Positions 34,371 through 43,442 of a stretch of DNA of 64,000 nucleotides are shown here, piece after piece. Each line of letters opens with the position of its first letter. The first letter of the stretch is position 1. The stretch is from Betaproteobacteria bacterium GR16-43 (GTDB lineage Bacteria; Pseudomonadota; Gammaproteobacteria; Burkholderiales; Usitatibacteraceae). The notes below the pieces were generated by a model, which was not told the DNA's origin, searched no databases, and was given only the letters and a program-made list of their open reading frames with translations. Location: positions 3,906,001 through 3,970,000 of the forward strand of contig CP019169.1 in NCBI GenBank assembly GCA_001953215.1, in the 5' to 3' direction. Position numbers and translations under genes: made by a program.

Positions 34371-34834
34371 GCTTTGCCCTCCAGTTGTTTCGAAGCGTCA
34401 TGGATCGCGGTGCGGATGCGGCCGTAGGTGCCGCAGCGGCAGAGGTTGCCCTGCATCGCCTGCTCGATCTGCGCGTCGGTGGGTTTCGGCGTCTTGGTGA
34501 GCAGCGCCGTCGCGGCCATCACCTGGCCGGACTGGCAGTAGCCGCACTGCGGAACCTGGGCCTTGTCCCACGCGGCCTGCACGGCGCTGGCGACCTTGCC
34601 CTGCAGGCCCTCGATCGACGTCACCTTCTTGCCAGCGATCGCAGAAAGCGGCGTCACGCACGAGCGCGTGGGCACGCCGTCGACGTACACGGTGCACGCG
34701 CCGCAAAGGGCAGCGCCACAGCCGAACTTGGTTCCGGTCATGCCGAGGTGGTCGCGTAGGACCCACAGCATGGGTGTATCGGGCGCGGCATTCACCGTCA
34801 CCGGCTTGCCGTTGAGATTTATTGTGGTGGGCAT
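34367..34834 (-). CDS. (2Fe-2S) subunit of the molybdenum hydroxylase (IorA-like)
   Basis: 155 residues with all eight ligands for two [2Fe-2S] clusters: CGAALCGAC (N-terminal plant-type cluster), then CGYC and CRC (C-terminal cluster). It passes electrons from the molybdenum centre of the neighbouring subunit. It has no signal peptide, so it would be co-exported by the Tat signal of its partner. The operon is of two genes with a coupled start. Confidence 0.92.
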   Translation of the reverse strand: MPTTINLNGKPVTVNAAPDTPMLWVLRDHLGMTGTKFGCGAALCGACTVYVDGVPTRSCVTPLSAIAGKKVTSIEGLQGKVASAVQAAWDKAQVPQCGYCQSGQVMAATALLTKTPKPTDAQIEQAMQGNLCRCGTYGRIRTAIHDASKQLEGKA

Positions 34835-34899
34835 GGGTTACCTCCTCAGGTAAGCGAGCGGAAAGCTGCCCGTGCACACTGCGACTACGCGGGTGCCGT

Positions 34900-34922
34900 T
34901 GTCAAATCAGTAGCGATCGCTA
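34900..34922 (-). promoter_or_regulatory. -35-like hexamer and palindrome upstream of the hydroxylase operon
   Basis: On the minus strand TTGACA (34905-34900) lies 66 bp before the iron-sulfur gene, with the perfect palindrome TAGCGATCGCTA (34911-34922) just upstream of it. No convincing -10 follows at 17 bp, so this would need an activator. Low certainty. Confidence 0.25.
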
Positions 34923-34944
34923 TGATGGTACGGATATAACGCCG

Positions 34945-35967
34945 TCATTCATTGCAGTCGTACCCGCCTTTGGGCAGCAATTGCCCGGGCACGCGGCCTT
35001 CCTTCGGCGCGAAGACTTCGGGCTTCCAGCTCGCGGCCAGCGCGTCGCCATCGACTTTGGCGCGGGCCATCGCTTCGGGTGACAGCGCCGCGGTCAGCTT
35101 GTCGAAGATGATCCCCCGCGAGCGCCTTCCCTGCGCCGTCGACACCGGAAAGTGCGAGAACGCGTGCATGTAGCGGGCCGACAATTCGTAGTCGAAGGGC
35201 GCGAGGTGGATGCCATACATGTGGAATTCCACGAACAGCAGGCCGCCCGACGTCTCTGCCACCATGCCCGAAACCGCAGGCCCGTAGCCCGAATCGGCCG
35301 CCTGCCGGAGGAAATCCGGCGCATAGGTGCGATACGCGGCCACCCCTTCGAGATCCTGCGTCACGTTCAGCGGATTGAGTGGCGGCGCGAGCGCGAAGCG
35401 CGCCATGGAAGGCGTGTGTCCGGCGAGCGCCGCGTTGAACAGGTACTGCCAGGGCCTCACGCCCTCCGTGTCGACGAAGCCCGCGCAGATGTCGGTGGCG
35501 CTCTCGATCTCGCGCTGCGTATAGGCCTTCCCCTTCTCGTATCGCTCGCGGGCCTCCGACGTCTCGGCTTTCGCGATCTTCGCGTCGGCAATCGTCAGGC
35601 CCTGGATCCACCTCGGCAGGTCGCGCTGGCAGCGCTCGAGTTCGAAGGCGAGCCGGCAGGACGCGCGGACGTTGCCTTCGCTGGCCTCTGCCCGCAGGCG
35701 CGGATAGATCTCGACCAGCTTGGCGCCGATCGGAGGCAGTGGCTCAAAGGCGCGCGCAGGGGCGGAGGGCTTCACGACGGCCGGGGCCTTTGCCGCACCC
35801 GGTGCACTGGCGTTCCCGGACAGCAGCCTCTCCTTGATCGCCGCGCGATTCGCCTGCTCGATCGGCGTTCGATCGCGGAGCAGGGTTTCCCAAGCCATCC
35901 ACAGGACGAATGCCAGCGCCACGGCGAGCGCGGCGAAAAGCATTCTTCGTCGAGACGGTAGCGGCAT
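34945..35967 (-). CDS. Hypothetical membrane-anchored protein
   Basis: 340 residues. One N-terminal transmembrane segment (about 9-27) anchors a long, mostly helical periplasmic or cytoplasmic part with Sel1/TPR-like spacing (LFNAALAGHTPSMARFAL, FLRQAADSGYGPAVSGM) and four cysteines including C-x-x-x-x-x-x-x-x-C near residue 100. Sel1-like repeats are suggested but not certain. It ends 8 bases past the outer-membrane-factor operon region on the same strand. Confidence 0.55.
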   Translation of the reverse strand: MPLPSRRRMLFAALAVALAFVLWMAWETLLRDRTPIEQANRAAIKERLLSGNASAPGAAKAPAVVKPSAPARAFEPLPPIGAKLVEIYPRLRAEASEGNVRASCRLAFELERCQRDLPRWIQGLTIADAKIAKAETSEARERYEKGKAYTQREIESATDICAGFVDTEGVRPWQYLFNAALAGHTPSMARFALAPPLNPLNVTQDLEGVAAYRTYAPDFLRQAADSGYGPAVSGMVAETSGGLLFVEFHMYGIHLAPFDYELSARYMHAFSHFPVSTAQGRRSRGIIFDKLTAALSPEAMARAKVDGDALAASWKPEVFAPKEGRVPGQLLPKGGYDCNE

Positions 35968-35974
35968 GGCGCCG

Positions 35975-37357
35975 CTACATTAGCGCAGGATCCCAACCCC
36001 CGCCCAGCGCGACCATGAGGTCTACCGTGTACGAGAGGTAGTTCTGGCGGTTGCGGATCAATTGGATCTGCGCGTTGTTCAGCGTGCGCTGCGCATCCAG
36101 TACTTCGAGGTAAGGCGAATAGCCGCTGTCGTAGCGCGCGCGCGAAAGCCGCAGCGCCTCTTTCGCCTGCGCGACGAGGTCCTGCAGGTCCACTTCGGTG
36201 GCGCCGGCGAGCTGCACGTTCGAAAGCGCGTCGGCCACGTCACGGAAGGCATCTCGCACCGTGCCTTGGTAGGCCGCTTCGGCTTGCTTCGCTCGCGCCG
36301 CCGCTTGATCCGTGCGAGCGGCATTGCGGCCGCCGTCGAGGATCGGTCCCACGAGCCCCGCACCCACGGACCAGAAGCGAGAACCCGTGGTGAAGAGGTC
36401 TTCGATCTGCGGATTGGCGACACCGAACGCCGCGGTGAGCGAAAGCGTGGGGAATTGCGAGCCGCGCGCGACGCCCACCAGTTCCGTGGCGCTCGCGAGA
36501 CGCGCTTCGGCCTCGCGCACATCGGGCCGGCGTTCGAGCAGCTGCGACGGCAATCCCGCGGGCGGTTGCGGCGGGATCGGCAAGCTCGTCAGCTCGCCCG
36601 GTTCCACCTTCATGTCGAGCCGCCCGGTGAGCACGCCCAACTGGTGCTCGAGGGCCTGGCGCAGGCGCGAGACTTCCTTCAACTGCGCCGCGGCCGTCGA
36701 TTTCAACGATCCGGCCTGGTAGATGTCGAGCGCGGGCACGAGCCCGGCATCGGCCCGCTTGGTGGCGAGGTCGAGGGATTCGACCGCGGCGTCGAGGATT
36801 TCCTGCGAAGCTTTGCGCTGCGCATCGAGCGCGCGAATGCCGAAGAACGTGCGCGCGACAGTGGCGGCGAGCGTGATCCGCACCGTGTCGCGGGCGTACT
36901 GCGTGGCGAGCAGGTTCTCGCGCGCGGCGCGCTGCCCGCGGCGAAGCCTTCCCCACACGTCGACCTCAAACGCGGTCGAAGCACCAACCACGAACGCGTT
37001 TCCAACCGGCGGCGTGTTGCCGAGAACACGTCCGCGGGTCGCACCCACCTGCCCGTTCACCTGCGGAAAGACCAGGGCCGCGTGCGCTTCGCGCAGCACC
37101 GCGTCCGCTTCCTCGACGCGGGCGGCCGCGAGCTGGAGATCGGCGTTGCGCTCCAGGCTCGCGCGAACCAGCTCGTCGAGCGTCGCATCGCCGTAAAGAG
37201 TCCACCATCGCGCGGCGAGCGCCGGAGTTTCGGAACTGCCGCCCTTCGCATCGAACTGCGCGGGCAAGTCGGTGGCCGGGCGCGCATAGTCGGGGCCGAC
37301 CATGGCGCAACCGGCGAGGGCCGTGGCAACAGCTGTCACAACGAGGAAGCGCGTCAT
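35975..37357 (-). CDS. RND efflux outer-membrane factor (OprM/TtgC, NodT family)
   Basis: 460 residues. Lipoprotein signal ending LAGC, followed by VGPDYARP. The two long coiled-coil helical repeats of a TolC-type channel are visible (LERNADLQLAAARVEEADAVLREAHAAL and RYDSGYSPYLEVLDAQRTLNNAQIQLI). The TTG/ATG choice at 37357 rests on the lipobox. It overlaps the permease stop by 4 bases and forms the outer-membrane part of the pump with the two upstream genes. Confidence 0.92.
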   Translation of the reverse strand: MTRFLVVTAVATALAGCAMVGPDYARPATDLPAQFDAKGGSSETPALAARWWTLYGDATLDELVRASLERNADLQLAAARVEEADAVLREAHAALVFPQVNGQVGATRGRVLGNTPPVGNAFVVGASTAFEVDVWGRLRRGQRAARENLLATQYARDTVRITLAATVARTFFGIRALDAQRKASQEILDAAVESLDLATKRADAGLVPALDIYQAGSLKSTAAAQLKEVSRLRQALEHQLGVLTGRLDMKVEPGELTSLPIPPQPPAGLPSQLLERRPDVREAEARLASATELVGVARGSQFPTLSLTAAFGVANPQIEDLFTTGSRFWSVGAGLVGPILDGGRNAARTDQAAARAKQAEAAYQGTVRDAFRDVADALSNVQLAGATEVDLQDLVAQAKEALRLSRARYDSGYSPYLEVLDAQRTLNNAQIQLIRNRQNYLSYTVDLMVALGGGWDPALM

Positions 37358-40300
37358 TCCGCGGCCCCCGGAGCAGCGGCGGCCCGCGCCGCGGCCTCGT
37401 GCTTGTCGTGCATCGCCTCGCTCATGCTGCGGCGGCTTGCGAACCACGTGAAGAACAGCGGCACGAACATGGTCGCGATGAAAGTCGCCACCAGCATGCC
37501 GCCGACCACACCGGTCCCCATCGAGCGCCGCGCGGCCGAGCCGGCGCCGCTGGAGATCGCGAGCGGGAGCACGCCGAAGACGAACGCAAGCGACGTCATC
37601 ACGATCGGGCGGAAACGCAGCCGCGCGGCATCGATCGCGGCGTCCTTGGCACTCATGCCGCGCAGCAGGCCTTGTTGCGCGAACTCCACGATCAGGATGG
37701 CGTTCTTCGCCGCGAGGCCGATCAGCACGACGAGGCCGATCTGGAAGTAGATGTCGTTCTCCATGCCGCGCACGAACACGAGCGCCAGCGCACCCGTCAC
37801 CGCGAACGGCACCGCGAGCACCACGGCCGTGGGCAAGCGCCAGCGTTCGTAGAGGGCGGCAAGGATCAGGAACACCATCACGATGGCCAGCCCGAAGGCG
37901 AAGATCGATTGCTTGCCGGTGCGCTTCTCCTGGAAGGCCTGGCCGCTCCAGGCGAGCGTGTAGCCCGGCGGAATCGATTGGGCGAGTACTTCTTCCACCG
38001 CCTCGAGGGCCTGGCCCGAGCTCACACCCGGGCGTCCCGAGCCCAGCACCTTGGCGGCGAGGTAGCCGTTGAAGCGCTCGACCTGCTCGGGCCCGGCCGT
38101 CTCGCGCACGCGTAGCAGCGCACGCAGCGGGATCATTTCGCCCGACGTGGTGGAACGCACGTAGACCGAACCCAGTTGCTCGGGGTTCGAACGCTGCGAA
38201 GGTTCTGCCTGCACCTGCACGCGCAACGTGCGCCCGCTCAGGTTGAAGTCGTTCACATACAACGTGCCGAAGGTGGACTGCAGCGTCGCGAAGACCTCCT
38301 CGGGCGCGACACCCAGCGAGATGGCCTTCTCGCGATCGACTTCCGCGAAGAGTTGCGGCGCCGTCGGGCGGAAGAACGTCGCCATGCCTTGCAGGCGCGG
38401 GTCCTTCGCGAGCGCATCGACCACGGCGCGCGTGGCCTGGCCCAGTTTCTGCGCATCGTTGTCCGTTCGCGATTGCAGGTAGAACTCGAAGCCGCCCGCC
38501 GTGCCCAGGCCGCGGATGGACGGCGGGTTGAACACGGTCGCCTGGCCGTCGGGGAAGCCCTGCCCCTTCTTCGTGAGTTCGGTCGCGAGTTGCGGGGCCG
38601 TCTTCTTGCGTTCGTCCCAGTCCTTCAACAGGATGAACATCGTGCCGGCGTTGGTCTTGTTCGAGCCGCCGATCAGGTCGCGCCCCGGGACGACGAACGC
38701 GTGGTCCACGATCGGCTCGTCGGCGATGATCTTCTGGATGGCGGCCGCGGTGACCTTGGTGCGCTGGATCGAGGCTCCGTCGGGCAACTGCAGCGTGCCC
38801 AGCAGGTAGCCCTGGTCCTCGGGTGGCAGGAAGCTCGAGGGCACGCGCCAGAGCAGCAACCCTGCCACCACGAGCATTGCCAGGAAGGCGAACCCCGCGG
38901 CGACGCGCCGCGCGAGTGCCAAGTCCACGCCCTGGAGGAAGCGCGCGGTGAGCGCCTTGAAGGCGCGATTGAACGGCTTGAAGAGCTTCGGCTCCTCGTC
39001 ATGGACCTCGAGCAGCAGCGCACAGAGCGCGGGCGTGAGCGTGAGCGCCGTGAACCCCGATATCACGACCGCAACCGCGACGGTGACGGCGAACTGCTTG
39101 TAGAGTTGCCCCGCGATGCCGCCCAGGAAGGCCACCGGGATGAACACGGCGCACAGCACGAGGACGATCGCGATCACCGCACCGGCCACTTCCTGCATCG
39201 CTTCGATGGAGGCCTCGCGCGCCGACATCTTCTGCTCGCGCATCAGGCGCTCGACGTTCTCGAGCACCACGATCGCGTCGTCCACCACGATGCCGATGGC
39301 GAGCACCATCGCGAAAAGGGTGAGCGTGTTGATCGAAAAGCCAAGCGCCAGAAGGCCCGCGAACGTGCCCACGATCGACACCGGCACCGCGAGCATCGGG
39401 ATGATCGTGGCGCGCCACGTCTGCAGGAAGAGGAACACGACCGCAAGCACGAGGATCGCCGCCTCGAAGATGGTCACCTTCACTTCGCGGATCGAGCTCT
39501 TGACCACGAGCGTGGTGTCGAACGGAATCAGGTACTCCACGCCGGCGGGAAAGTTGCCCTTCATTTCCTCGAGGCGTTTCTTCACGCCGTCGGAGACTTC
39601 GAGGGCGTTGGCGCCCGTCTGCAGGAAGACGGCCATGCCGACGGCGGTCTTGCCGTCGACGGTGGGAAATGTGTCGTAGTTGAGCGCACCGAGCTCGACG
39701 GTGGCGACGTCCTTCATGCGCAGCACGCCGTTGGGCCCGTTGGCGCGGATGATGAGGTTCTCGAAGTCCTCCACGCGAGCGAGGCGGCCGCGCGCATTCA
39801 CCGTGAAGGTGAGAGCTTGCCCGGGGGGTGCCGGCTCCGCGCCCACCTTGCCGGCGGCGAACTGCGTGTTCTGCCCGCGGATCACGGTGGCGACATCGGT
39901 CGGCGTGATGCCCAGGCGCGCCATCTTGTCCGGCTGGAGCCACACGCGCATCGAGGAGATGGACCCGAAGAGCGTCACGTCGCCCACGCCGGGGATCCGT
40001 TTCAAGTCATCCAGCATGTTCACGTTCGCGTAGTCGGCGAGGTACGTGGACGAACGCGAGCCATCGGTCGAGCGCAGTGCGATCACGACCAGGATGTCGT
40101 TGGACTTCTTCTGCACCAGCACGCCGTTGCGCCGCACTTCCTCGGGAAGGCGCGGAAGGGCCACCTGCACGCGGTTGTTCAACTGGAACACGGCCTTGTC
40201 GACGTCGGTGCCGACTTCGAAGGTGGCCGTGATCGTCATCGTGCTGTCCGAACCGGAGTTCGAATTGAAATAGATCATGCCCTCCGCGCCGGAGAGCTGC

Positions 40301-40509
40301 TCCTCGATGGGTGCCGCGACCGTCGTGGCGATGGTCTCGGCGCTGGCGCCCGGGTACGTCGTGGAAATGGTGACGGTGGGCGGCGAAATCTCGGGGTACT
40401 GCGCCACGGGCAAGGCGAATGCCGCGATTGCGCCCGCGAGCGTGATCAGCACCGCGATGACCATCGCGAAGACCGGACGGTCGATGAAGAACCGCGAGAA
40501 GTTGCCCAT
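37354..40509 (-). CDS. RND multidrug efflux permease (HAE1 family, AcrB/MexB type)
   Basis: 1051 residues, the full HAE1 length with twelve membrane helices and two large periplasmic loops. FFIDRPVFAMVIAVLI begins TM1. The proton-relay Asp pair of TM4 is in LAIGIVVDDAIVVLENVERLM. Loop motifs such as GAEGMIYFNSNSGSDSTMTITATFEVG are typical of the AcrB/TtgB group that exports drugs and solvents. It is 6 bases after the adaptor stop, within the tripartite operon. Confidence 0.95.
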   Translation of the reverse strand: MGNFSRFFIDRPVFAMVIAVLITLAGAIAAFALPVAQYPEISPPTVTISTTYPGASAETIATTVAAPIEEQLSGAEGMIYFNSNSGSDSTMTITATFEVGTDVDKAVFQLNNRVQVALPRLPEEVRRNGVLVQKKSNDILVVIALRSTDGSRSSTYLADYANVNMLDDLKRIPGVGDVTLFGSISSMRVWLQPDKMARLGITPTDVATVIRGQNTQFAAGKVGAEPAPPGQALTFTVNARGRLARVEDFENLIIRANGPNGVLRMKDVATVELGALNYDTFPTVDGKTAVGMAVFLQTGANALEVSDGVKKRLEEMKGNFPAGVEYLIPFDTTLVVKSSIREVKVTIFEAAILVLAVVFLFLQTWRATIIPMLAVPVSIVGTFAGLLALGFSINTLTLFAMVLAIGIVVDDAIVVLENVERLMREQKMSAREASIEAMQEVAGAVIAIVLVLCAVFIPVAFLGGIAGQLYKQFAVTVAVAVVISGFTALTLTPALCALLLEVHDEEPKLFKPFNRAFKALTARFLQGVDLALARRVAAGFAFLAMLVVAGLLLWRVPSSFLPPEDQGYLLGTLQLPDGASIQRTKVTAAAIQKIIADEPIVDHAFVVPGRDLIGGSNKTNAGTMFILLKDWDERKKTAPQLATELTKKGQGFPDGQATVFNPPSIRGLGTAGGFEFYLQSRTDNDAQKLGQATRAVVDALAKDPRLQGMATFFRPTAPQLFAEVDREKAISLGVAPEEVFATLQSTFGTLYVNDFNLSGRTLRVQVQAEPSQRSNPEQLGSVYVRSTTSGEMIPLRALLRVRETAGPEQVERFNGYLAAKVLGSGRPGVSSGQALEAVEEVLAQSIPPGYTLAWSGQAFQEKRTGKQSIFAFGLAIVMVFLILAALYERWRLPTAVVLAVPFAVTGALALVFVRGMENDIYFQIGLVVLIGLAAKNAILIVEFAQQGLLRGMSAKDAAIDAARLRFRPIVMTSLAFVFGVLPLAISSGAGSAARRSMGTGVVGGMLVATFIATMFVPLFFTWFASRRSMSEAMHDKHEAAARAAAAPGAAE

Positions 40510-40515
40510 GGAACG

Positions 40516-41673
40516 CTAGCGCTTCGCGGTGGTGGTGGGCGCGGCAGATGCGGGCGCGGCGGCGGGCTCGACGGCGGCGACCGTCGGCTGCACCGCGGTG
40601 CCCGGGCGCACCTTCACGAGGTTGTCGACGATGACCTGCTCGCCTTCCTTCAATCCGCCCGTGATGACCATGTTGGAACCGATCCAGCTTCCGGTCTGCA
40701 CGGCGCGCGGCGCGGCCTTGCCGTCGGCGGCCACCGTCATCACGATGCGCGACTGCTCGTTCTGCTGGATCGCGGCCTGCGGGACGAGCATGGCGGTCTG
40801 CTCGCCGGCCAGGACGCGCACCTTCACGAATTGACCCGGCAGCCAACGCAAGTCCGGGTTGGGGAACTCGGCGCGAAGCTCGACGGCCCCGGTGCGGTTG
40901 TCGATGGTGCTCGCCGCGAAATTGAGGCGCCCCTTGTCGGAGACGAGCGTGCCGTCCCCGGCCAGCAGTTGCACGGCGGCCTGGCGATGGGTGCTGCGAA
41001 TGCGGTCGAAGTCCGGTTCGGCGAGCGAGAAGCGGACCCAGACCGGATCCACGCGCGTCATCGTGGTGAGCAGGCTCGCATCGGCCGTGGTCGAGACGAG
41101 GCTGCCTTCGCTCTTCAGCGCGCGGCCCGTGACACCGCCGATGGGCGCGGTCACGCGGGTGTAGGAGAGGTTGAGCTCCGCTTCCTTCAGGCGCGCCTCG
41201 GCCACGGCGATGCCCGCCGCGGTGGTACGCACGTTCGATTGAGCGGTGTCGGATTCGCGCTGGCTCACGGCTCGGTCCTTCACCAGGGGTGCCAGGCGAT
41301 TGGCCTCCGCCTGGGCGAGTTCCGTCCGGGCCTTCTCCTGTTGCAGCGTGGCCCTCGCCTGCTGGACTTCCAGCTCGTACGGCGCGGGATCGATCTGGAA
41401 CAACAGTGCGCCCGCGGGCACGGTAGTGCCCTCCTCGTACAAGCGCTTCTCGAGGATGCCGGTGACGCGCGCCCGGATTTCGACTTCCCGCGAGCCTTCG
41501 GCGCGGCCCACGGCATCCACCGACAGCGGCACCTTCTCGAAGGCCATGCGCTTCACGGTGACCTGCACGGCATTGGAGGCGGCGGGGGTTGCGGCCTTGG
41601 CGCCATCGCGTTCGCAACCGGCGACGCAACTCAGGAGAAGCACCAGGAAAATGCCGGGGAAAGTGTCGCGCAT
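40516..41673 (-). CDS. RND efflux periplasmic adaptor (AcrA/TtgA type), lipoprotein
   Basis: 385 residues. Lipobox at the N-terminus (LLLSCVAGC|ERDG). A barrel-sandwich region (RARVTGILEKRLYEEGTTVPAGALLFQIDP) and the long helical hairpin (EVQQARATLQQEKARTELAQAEANRLAPLVKDRAVSQ) are visible, followed by the beta-barrel domain (VWVRFSLAEPDFDRIRS). ATG at 41673 is chosen at the lipoprotein signal. It is the first gene of the efflux operon and faces the TetR gene. Confidence 0.93.
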   Translation of the reverse strand: MRDTFPGIFLVLLLSCVAGCERDGAKAATPAASNAVQVTVKRMAFEKVPLSVDAVGRAEGSREVEIRARVTGILEKRLYEEGTTVPAGALLFQIDPAPYELEVQQARATLQQEKARTELAQAEANRLAPLVKDRAVSQRESDTAQSNVRTTAAGIAVAEARLKEAELNLSYTRVTAPIGGVTGRALKSEGSLVSTTADASLLTTMTRVDPVWVRFSLAEPDFDRIRSTHRQAAVQLLAGDGTLVSDKGRLNFAASTIDNRTGAVELRAEFPNPDLRWLPGQFVKVRVLAGEQTAMLVPQAAIQQNEQSRIVMTVAADGKAAPRAVQTGSWIGSNMVITGGLKEGEQVIVDNLVKVRPGTAVQPTVAAVEPAAAPASAAPTTTAKR

Positions 41674-41707
41674 TGAAAACCTTGGAACGGAACGGCAGGA
41701 GTGGTTT

Positions 41708-41735
41708 ATTATACATACGTTCCAGTACGTATGTA
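41708..41735 (-). promoter_or_regulatory. Efflux-operon promoter with TetR-type operator
   Basis: TACATACGT (41712-41720) and ACGTATGTA (41727-41735) are perfect 9-bp inverted arms around TCCAGT, very like the AcrR/TtgR operators. On the minus strand a consensus -10 TATAAT (41713-41708) overlaps one edge, and a poor -35 (TTACAT) lies 17 bp upstream, so the operator covers the spacer and would block RNA polymerase. The same site sits 15 bp before the TetR start, allowing autoregulation. Confidence 0.8.
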
Positions 41736-41749
41736 AGAAGACCAAGCCC

Positions 41750-42367
41750 ATGCGCAAGACGAAAGCCGAAGCCGCACGCACCCGCCAGGCCCTGCTCGAC
41801 GGCGCCCTGCGCTGCTTCGACCGGCAGGGCATCGCCGGCTCGACGCTGGATGACATCGCGCGCGAAGCGCGTGTCACCAAGGGCGCGCTCTACTGGCACT
41901 TTCCCGGCAAGGGCGGCATGTTTCGCGCCATGCGCGATGCCGTGTCCCTGCCGATCCTCGACCGCGCCGACGTCACCCTCCTCCACGAAGGCTGCGACGA
42001 TCCGCTCGCGCGCATCGAGGACTTCCTCGCCGCCACGCTGAAGTCGCTGGAAACCGATGCCGCCGTGCGCAAGTCGCTCTCGGTCATGCACTTCAAGTGC
42101 GAATACACGGGCGAACTCGAAGCCGAGCTGGACGGCGCACGCGTGAACACGCGCCGGCTGGTCGATGCGTTCGCGAAAGCCTACGCGCAGGCGCGCCGCA
42201 AGGGCCTGCTCGTGGCCGGCGTCACCCCGCGCTCCGCCGCGGCGGAGACCATGATGTTCATGTCAGGGCTGCTGCGCCTGTGGCTACTCGATCCCACGGC
42301 GAAAGGCCTGCGCCGCGACGCGCGCTCGGCCATCCGGTCGCACGTCGCGGCGAAACGCGCCGGCTAG
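41750..42367 (+). CDS. TetR/AcrR-family repressor of the efflux operon
   Basis: 205 residues. N-terminal helix-turn-helix (GSTLDDIAREARVTKGALYWHFPGKGGMFRAM, about 30-60) is of the AcrR/TtgR/NalC type; the ligand-binding domain ends about residue 195. It is divergent from the RND operon with the palindromic operator in between, the standard local-repressor arrangement. Its stop overlaps that of the convergent gene by 4 bases (shared CTAG). Confidence 0.93.
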   Translation: MRKTKAEAARTRQALLDGALRCFDRQGIAGSTLDDIAREARVTKGALYWHFPGKGGMFRAMRDAVSLPILDRADVTLLHEGCDDPLARIEDFLAATLKSLETDAAVRKSLSVMHFKCEYTGELEAELDGARVNTRRLVDAFAKAYAQARRKGLLVAGVTPRSAAAETMMFMSGLLRLWLLDPTAKGLRRDARSAIRSHVAAKRAG

Positions 42368-43104
42368 AAGCGCAGCCGCGTGAGAAGGCGCTCCAGCGGC
42401 CCGGCCCTCGGGGTGGATACGACGAACACAGCCGTGCCGTAGTGGCTGCTCGGCTGGAAGTAGCCGGTGCCGCTGGTGCCGATGACGCTCACTCCGCCGG
42501 CTTCCAACGCACCCACGTACAGGACCTCGCCCGTGAAGCCGACGCCTCCTCCCGGCAGGAGTCCCCAGGTCGCTTCGGGGATCACGACCCACTCGGGCTT
42601 TCCATCGCTGCCCTGGTAAAGGTATGAGATGAGCGCGCGGCGTCCCTGCTGCCAGACGGTGACGCCCTCGTAGTCGATGTTCGTCCCGTAGTGGCCCGAG
42701 TAGTCGTCGTAAGGAGTGTCGTTCGTGAAGCCGGAGACCGTGACCGTCACGGCGGCATCCGGCGTACCCGTCGCGGCCGGCACGCCCGTGGCGGAGAAGT
42801 AGGGAACGAGTTCCACACGGTACGTGCCGACGGGCAAGCGTCCCAGCGGGACGCGTATCGGCAGCGGCGGTGGGTCGATGCACTGGAACTCCACCCCGCC
42901 GCCGTTGTAGCTCACGCGGATCACGCGCCCGTCGGACATGGTGGGGGGCTCGCCGGTGAGCATCGTGCACGGCGAAACGCCCGAGATCTCGAGGACCAAC
43001 GTGTCGGAAGGGGAAGGCGAGGCGGGCGTCACGGCTACGGTCACCGCGCTGGCCGCGGTGGACGTCAAGAGGAACAGAACGGCGAGCAAATTGCGATTCA
43101 TCAT
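42364..43104 (-). CDS. Secreted hypothetical protein with ESGWG-type repeat module
   Basis: 246 residues. Signal peptide (MMNRNLLAVLFLLTSTAASA). Residues about 30-130 form a beta-rich domain with one disulfide-like Cys pair. Residues 130-210 (DYSGHYGTNIDYEGVTVWQQGRRALISYLYQGSDGKPEWVVIPEATWGLLPGG) match the pattern of the family seen again at 61405 (W...P.ESGWG.NV.QQG, then W/F.YG.D..P.W), although the ESGWG itself is lost here. GGAGA precedes the ATG. Function unknown; likely periplasmic or extracellular. Confidence 0.65.
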   Translation of the reverse strand: MMNRNLLAVLFLLTSTAASAVTVAVTPASPSPSDTLVLEISGVSPCTMLTGEPPTMSDGRVIRVSYNGGGVEFQCIDPPPLPIRVPLGRLPVGTYRVELVPYFSATGVPAATGTPDAAVTVTVSGFTNDTPYDDYSGHYGTNIDYEGVTVWQQGRRALISYLYQGSDGKPEWVVIPEATWGLLPGGGVGFTGEVLYVGALEAGGVSVIGTSGTGYFQPSSHYGTAVFVVSTPRAGPLERLLTRLRF

Positions 43105-43442
43105 GTCTCCATCGTGGGGAACTTCATCCGGCGCAACCCTGCGACAACCGCCGGCGGGAAGAGTCGTGGCCCTCGCCCGGCCACACCGATTGGTACACCG
43201 TCACTTCAATGGAAGCCCCGGACGCGAGGCTGGGCCGGTCCGGGACGAATTCGGGGCGCTGGCCTGGGAAACCGAGGCCAACGCGAGTGCGGGCAAGAGG
43301 AGGAATGTGCGAAGCATGAGCCGATCGTAGGGTCGGACAGTAACCGGGGGATTTCAGTGCCACGACAGAGTTGTAAGCATTCATGATCGGGTTCCCGTAG
43401 AATCTCGTCCCTCGACGCGGTTCTTTCCCGAGCGTCCCTGCC
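43105..43442. other. 338-base gap upstream of parE; no clear gene
   Basis: Nothing certain. A 38-codon frame on the minus strand (43201-43317) begins with a signal-peptide-like MLRTFLLLPALALASVSQASA but stops soon after; a shifted frame continues with ASIEVTVYQSVWPGEG, so this may be the remnant of a secreted-protein gene broken by a frameshift. TAGAAT at 43397-43402 is a possible -10 for parE, without a good -35. Confidence 0.3.
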
